Of a stretch of 9,470 nt of DNA, positions 6,621-9,470 are shown one piece after another. The DNA is taken from assembly GCA_029882675.1 (NCBI GenBank), contig JAOUKJ010000117.1:1-9470 (forward strand), in the 5' to 3' direction. The notes beneath the pieces were generated by a model that was not told where the DNA came from, did no database searches, and worked only from the letters and a program-made list of their open reading frames with translations. How positions within the stretch are numbered: position 1 is the first letter of the stretch; each line of letters starts with the position of its first letter. The DNA is from Cyclobacteriaceae bacterium (GTDB taxonomy: Bacteria; Bacteroidota; Bacteroidia; Cytophagales; Cyclobacteriaceae). A program made the translations under genes and the position numbers.

Positions 6621-7970
6621 CTAATATCCCGGATTTTGATCGCCCACCAGCCCTGGATTTATTTGCATCTCTCGTTGTGGCACCGGCCATACATTATAAT
6701 AATCTTTCCAATTGGCTGAAAAAGCCGGCATAATCACCGGGGCCCTTCCTGTTCTGATCAGGTCATACCACCGGTGGCCTTCATAAGCCAGCTCATAAAG
6801 ACGCTCTTTTTCAATCACTTCACGCATTTGGGCCTGACTAATGGCTGTTACCGCAGGAGCCTGAGCACGCGTGCGTAAAACATTAATATCTTCTTCTGCC
6901 CCTATGAGGTTGTTTTGCTCCACCCTTGCTTCTGCCCGAATCAGGTACATCTCGGCCAGACGGAAAACGATGATGTTGTTATTGTCTTCATCGGCGGTGC
7001 CATATTTGGCCACCGACCAGCCGTTGTCGGTACCATTCAGGTTATCGAAACTAAAACTAATACAATAGAAGCGGTCGCCAGACTCATCAGAACTTAACGT
7101 GAAGATCGCTTCATTTGAAGGAATAATCTCCCGTCGGCCTAAAAACAGGTTATTGAGCCCCGTGCTACTGGTACCGGGATCATCTGCTGCGGAATAGCCT
7201 ACTTCCAGAATGGCCTCGCTGGTGAAATCCGTGAAAACGACTTTAAGGAAGTCGTCTTCGAGTCGATAGTTTTCGCCTTTAATCACGGCATCTGCATATA
7301 ATTCTGCTTTATCCCATTGTCCGGAATACAGGTAAAACCTGGCAAAGGCTGCCCGGGCGGCATCTTTTGAAGCGAATGCCGCGTTGATGGATGTTTCGGG
7401 CAGGTAATTGAGTGCATAATTATAATCATCCAATATCAACTTTTTCACTTCCTCAATACCGGAACGTGAAATATTTTTATTGATGGTAATGTCTGTCGTG
7501 GTGACCAGCGGCATTTTACCAAAAGAAGTGATCCCTACAAAATAAGCATAACCCCGCAGCAGGTGGGCTTCTGCCAATACCTGCTCCCGTATGCTTTTTT
7601 CCACTCCGGAAAGATCAGGCAATTTCTCCAGGATAAAATTGGCCACATAGACCGTACCATAGATATTTCCCCAAAGCGCAGCGACTGTGGCATTGGAGGG
7701 TGTGATCTCCTTGTTGCTCATTTCACGGTACTGGCTGAACGTTCCATTATGGATGAGCATGTCTGCCGTAAAATCTCCAGCCAGCACCTTTGGCGAAGCG
7801 ATAGACCGAAAAGAAGCATATAAACCAACGCGTACAGAGGGTACATCTTTGGCCTCATTGAGCGCGAGGTTATCAATAAGCAATGCTACAGGTTGTGGCT
7901 CCAACAATTCTTCACAAGACCCCAGGAACAGGGTACTTATCATGGTCAGTATGATCAGCCTGTTTTTCAT
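6621..7970 (-). CDS. susD: SusD/RagB family outer-membrane nutrient-binding lipoprotein
   Basis: SusD proteins are helical, TPR-containing lipoproteins that form the lid on a SusC barrel and capture the substrate. This one has 449 residues, at the short end for the family. The signal peptide MKNRLIILTMISTLFLGSC ends in a lipobox (LGSC) with Cys19, followed by EELLEPQP, which is typical of SusD mature N-termini. Residues about 20-230 match the N-terminal SusD-like region, including EAHLLRGYAYFVGITSFGKMPL (135-155) and ARAAFARFYLYSGQWDKA (205-222). The C-terminal RagB/SusD domain has FRLAEMYLIRAEA (336-348), the hallmark ERLYELAYEGHRWYDLIRTG (389-408), and WPVPQREMQINPGL with a terminal QNPGY. 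Its ATG overlaps the susC stop by 4 bp (ATGA), which suggests translational coupling. The pairing with a protease suggests peptides rather than glycans as ligand, but SusD sequence alone does not show this. Confidence 0.95.
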   Translation of the reverse strand: MKNRLIILTMISTLFLGSCEELLEPQPVALLIDNLALNEAKDVPSVRVGLYASFRSIASPKVLAGDFTADMLIHNGTFSQYREMSNKEITPSNATVAALWGNIYGTVYVANFILEKLPDLSGVEKSIREQVLAEAHLLRGYAYFVGITSFGKMPLVTTTDITINKNISRSGIEEVKKLILDDYNYALNYLPETSINAAFASKDAARAAFARFYLYSGQWDKAELYADAVIKGENYRLEDDFLKVVFTDFTSEAILEVGYSAADDPGTSSTGLNNLFLGRREIIPSNEAIFTLSSDESGDRFYCISFSFDNLNGTDNGWSVAKYGTADEDNNNIIVFRLAEMYLIRAEARVEQNNLIGAEEDINVLRTRAQAPAVTAISQAQMREVIEKERLYELAYEGHRWYDLIRTGRAPVIMPAFSANWKDYYNVWPVPQREMQINPGLVGDQNPGY

Positions 7971-9470
7971 AATTTAAATCTTACCCCCATCATTAATGTC
8001 CTCACCTGAGGTAATGTAAACAGATCCGTTCCCTGTGCAGATGTTGAACCATCCAATGTACTGACCTCGGGATCACCCCCTGAATAATTTGTCAGTGTGA
8101 GTAAATTAGTTGCGGAAGCGTAAACCCTCACCCCTTTCAGGTGTAGTTTGGTGATCCATTTTAAAGGGACATTATAGCCCAACGATATGTTTTTAATTCT
8201 TAAATAGGAACCATCCTCGATAAATCGGCTACTGTGCCGGTTATTATAGGTGTTCCCCAATTCATAACGCGGCACACTGGCAATGTCTCCCGGATCCCTC
8301 CAGCGCTTTAAGGCAATGACCGATTGATTATTCTCAATATCCTCACCGGTATTGACCAGGGCAGTATTACTAAAGTTGAGTAATTTGTTTCCATAGGAAA
8401 ACTGGAAAAATATATTGAGGTCGAAATCCCTGTAGGCGAACGTATTGGTAAGCCCCCCTATGAAGAACGGCTGAGCATTACCCAGTACGGTAGCATCGTC
8501 ATCATTTATGGTGCCATCCCCGTTGATGTCACTGTAAATGGCATCGCCCGTAGCGGGATCCACACCCAGAAATTCCAGCCCCCAGAAAGTACCCAGGGGC
8601 TGACCCACCTGCACCACCGATGTGGCGCTGGCACCACTGGCACCATAACCTCTGTAGATGGGTAGGGTATCGGCCAGACTCACAACTTTATTGACATTGC
8701 GACTGAGGTTAAAACTGGTACGCCACTTAAGTTTGTCATCGAGATTTACCGTAGAAAGATTCATTTCAATACCTCGGTTGGATACATTTCCAATATTACC
8801 CGTGACACTGGCAAAGCCCGTGGTATATGGCAGTTGGCGGTCGAGCAATAAATTATCAGTAAAGTTGTCATAAGCATCCAGGGTGACTTGTATCTTCCCG
8901 GTAAAAAAGGAAATATCCAATCCCACATTGCCTTCACGAGTACGTTCCCACTGTAGCTCAGGATTTCCCACACCTTCTGGTCCTGTACCGGATGCTCCAC
9001 TGTATGTCGAGGCAGACCATGTGCCGAAATAACCGAAGTTGCCTATCCGTTCATTACCGGTATATCCAAAACTCATGCGCAGTTTCATCTCATCAACAAA
9101 AGTGTATTTCTCCATGAAACTCTCGGAAGAAATACGCCACCCTGCTGAAGCCGAAGGAAAGTATCCAAAACGACGGCCCTGGCCAAAACGCGATGACCCA
9201 TCGACACGGAAAGTGCCTGAAAAGAAATACTTACCTTCATAATCGTATTTCCCTTCAGATAAAAAGCTCAACAGGCTGTTTTCCGAAATAAAGGAACTGC
9301 CTTGATCAACTATTCCCGCAGAGGTAATGTAGGTAAAATCATCACTGGGGAACAGTCGACCCTCTACACTTGAGGAGCGCACCTTGCGGTGAATGACCTC
9401 CGTACCGCCCAGGGCACTGACATTGTGCTTGCCAAAAGAGTCATTCCAGGTCACCACATTGCTTTGTAAT
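7967..9470 (-). CDS. susC: SusC/RagA family TonB-linked outer-membrane transporter, C-terminal part (start outside window)
   Basis: This is the C-terminal 500 residues of a TonB-dependent outer-membrane barrel. Family members are about 1000 residues, so the signal peptide, carboxypeptidase-like domain, TonB box and plug lie beyond the right edge. The frame stays open to 9470; a GTG at 9457 is internal, not a start. Family marks in order are FGKHNVSALGG, FSGTFRVDGSSRFG, FGYFPSASAGWRIS, LRMSFGYTGNERIGNFGY, NPELQWERT, GNIGNVSNRGIEM, VGQPLGTFWGLEFLGVDPAT, FIGGLTNTFAYRDFDL and the C-terminal VRFKL strand. An EF-hand-like loop DINGDGTINDDD (bases 8495-8530) follows a DPATGD segment, as is common in SusC proteins, and could bind calcium. 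With the adjacent SusD it should form the importer of the operon, energised by TonB-ExbBD. The stop TGA overlaps the susD ATG. The operon promoter and any regulator lie outside the window. Confidence 0.95.
   Translation of the reverse strand, partial: LQSNVVTWNDSFGKHNVSALGGTEVIHRKVRSSSVEGRLFPSDDFTYITSAGIVDQGSSFISENSLLSFLSEGKYDYEGKYFFSGTFRVDGSSRFGQGRRFGYFPSASAGWRISSESFMEKYTFVDEMKLRMSFGYTGNERIGNFGYFGTWSASTYSGASGTGPEGVGNPELQWERTREGNVGLDISFFTGKIQVTLDAYDNFTDNLLLDRQLPYTTGFASVTGNIGNVSNRGIEMNLSTVNLDDKLKWRTSFNLSRNVNKVVSLADTLPIYRGYGASGASATSVVQVGQPLGTFWGLEFLGVDPATGDAIYSDINGDGTINDDDATVLGNAQPFFIGGLTNTFAYRDFDLNIFFQFSYGNKLLNFSNTALVNTGEDIENNQSVIALKRWRDPGDIASVPRYELGNTYNNRHSSRFIEDGSYLRIKNISLGYNVPLKWITKLHLKGVRVYASATNLLTLTNYSGGDPEVSTLDGSTSAQGTDLFTLPQVRTLMMGVRFKL

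Noticed and set aside
5833..6690. Longer version of the Calx-beta lipoprotein starting at the ATG at 6690
   Set aside because: It would overlap the end of susD by 70 bases and place 24 basic, low-complexity residues before the lipoprotein signal peptide. The ATG at 6618 gives a proper signal peptide and a 2-bp spacing.
8495..8530. EF-hand-like loop in SusC as a sign of a dockerin or a novel calcium-sensing transporter
   Set aside because: DxNGDGxI loops after a DPxTGD segment are common in SusC/RagA proteins, so this is not unusual.
9455..9457. GTG as the start of the SusC protein
   Set aside because: The frame is open upstream to the window edge with barrel-like residues (LQSNVVTW), and a SusC protein needs a plug and signal peptide that are absent here; the gene is cut by the window.

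Overview
The window reads as chromosomal DNA of a member of the Bacteroidota. Several things point there: a SusC/RagA plus SusD/RagB pair, lipoproteins with short Bacteroidota-style signal peptides, a secreted protein with a C-terminal type IX secretion (T9SS) sorting domain, a TAnnTTTG-type -7 promoter box, and mostly weak or absent Shine-Dalgarno sites. The genus cannot be fixed from this sequence. A free-living Cytophagia-, Saprospiria- or Chitinophagia-like organism is a guess from protein style only.

Layout. (1) Positions 1-1563 on the + strand hold the 3' part of a glutamine-dependent asparagine synthetase gene (asnB type); its start lies before the window. (2) A perfect palindrome at 1563-1595 sits between this gene and the convergent uxuA. 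(3) uxuA (1601-2794, - strand) encodes D-mannonate dehydratase, a step of glucuronate/fructuronate breakdown. It seems to be transcribed from its own promoter in the 154-bp gap upstream. (4) From 2949 to the right edge runs one tightly packed - strand operon. In transcription order it is susC (3' part only; it runs off the right edge), susD, a Calx-beta-like lipoprotein, a small lipocalin-like lipoprotein, and a large secreted M43-type zinc metalloprotease with PKD and T9SS sorting domains. The four junctions are a 4-bp overlap and gaps of 2, 4 and 3 bp, so the five genes are almost certainly co-transcribed.

How the genes may work together. The SusC/SusD pair would form an outer-membrane TonB-dependent importer with a substrate-binding lid. 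The two small lipoproteins occupy the place of SusE/SusF-like accessory proteins. The only enzyme in the visible operon is a secreted protease, and no glycoside hydrolase, lyase, esterase or sulfatase is seen. The simplest reading is a protein/peptide-foraging locus (RagAB-like) rather than a glycan locus. This is inference, because the upstream part of the operon is outside the window. asnB and uxuA appear to be independent neighbours.

No RNA genes, insertion sequences, CRISPR arrays or phage genes were seen. No gene-free stretch exceeds 300 bases. The region is a fairly ordinary nutrient-acquisition locus; the points worth a second look are the protease-linked SusCD operon, the unnamed domains in the protease and the two lipoproteins, and a few inverted or direct repeats around uxuA.
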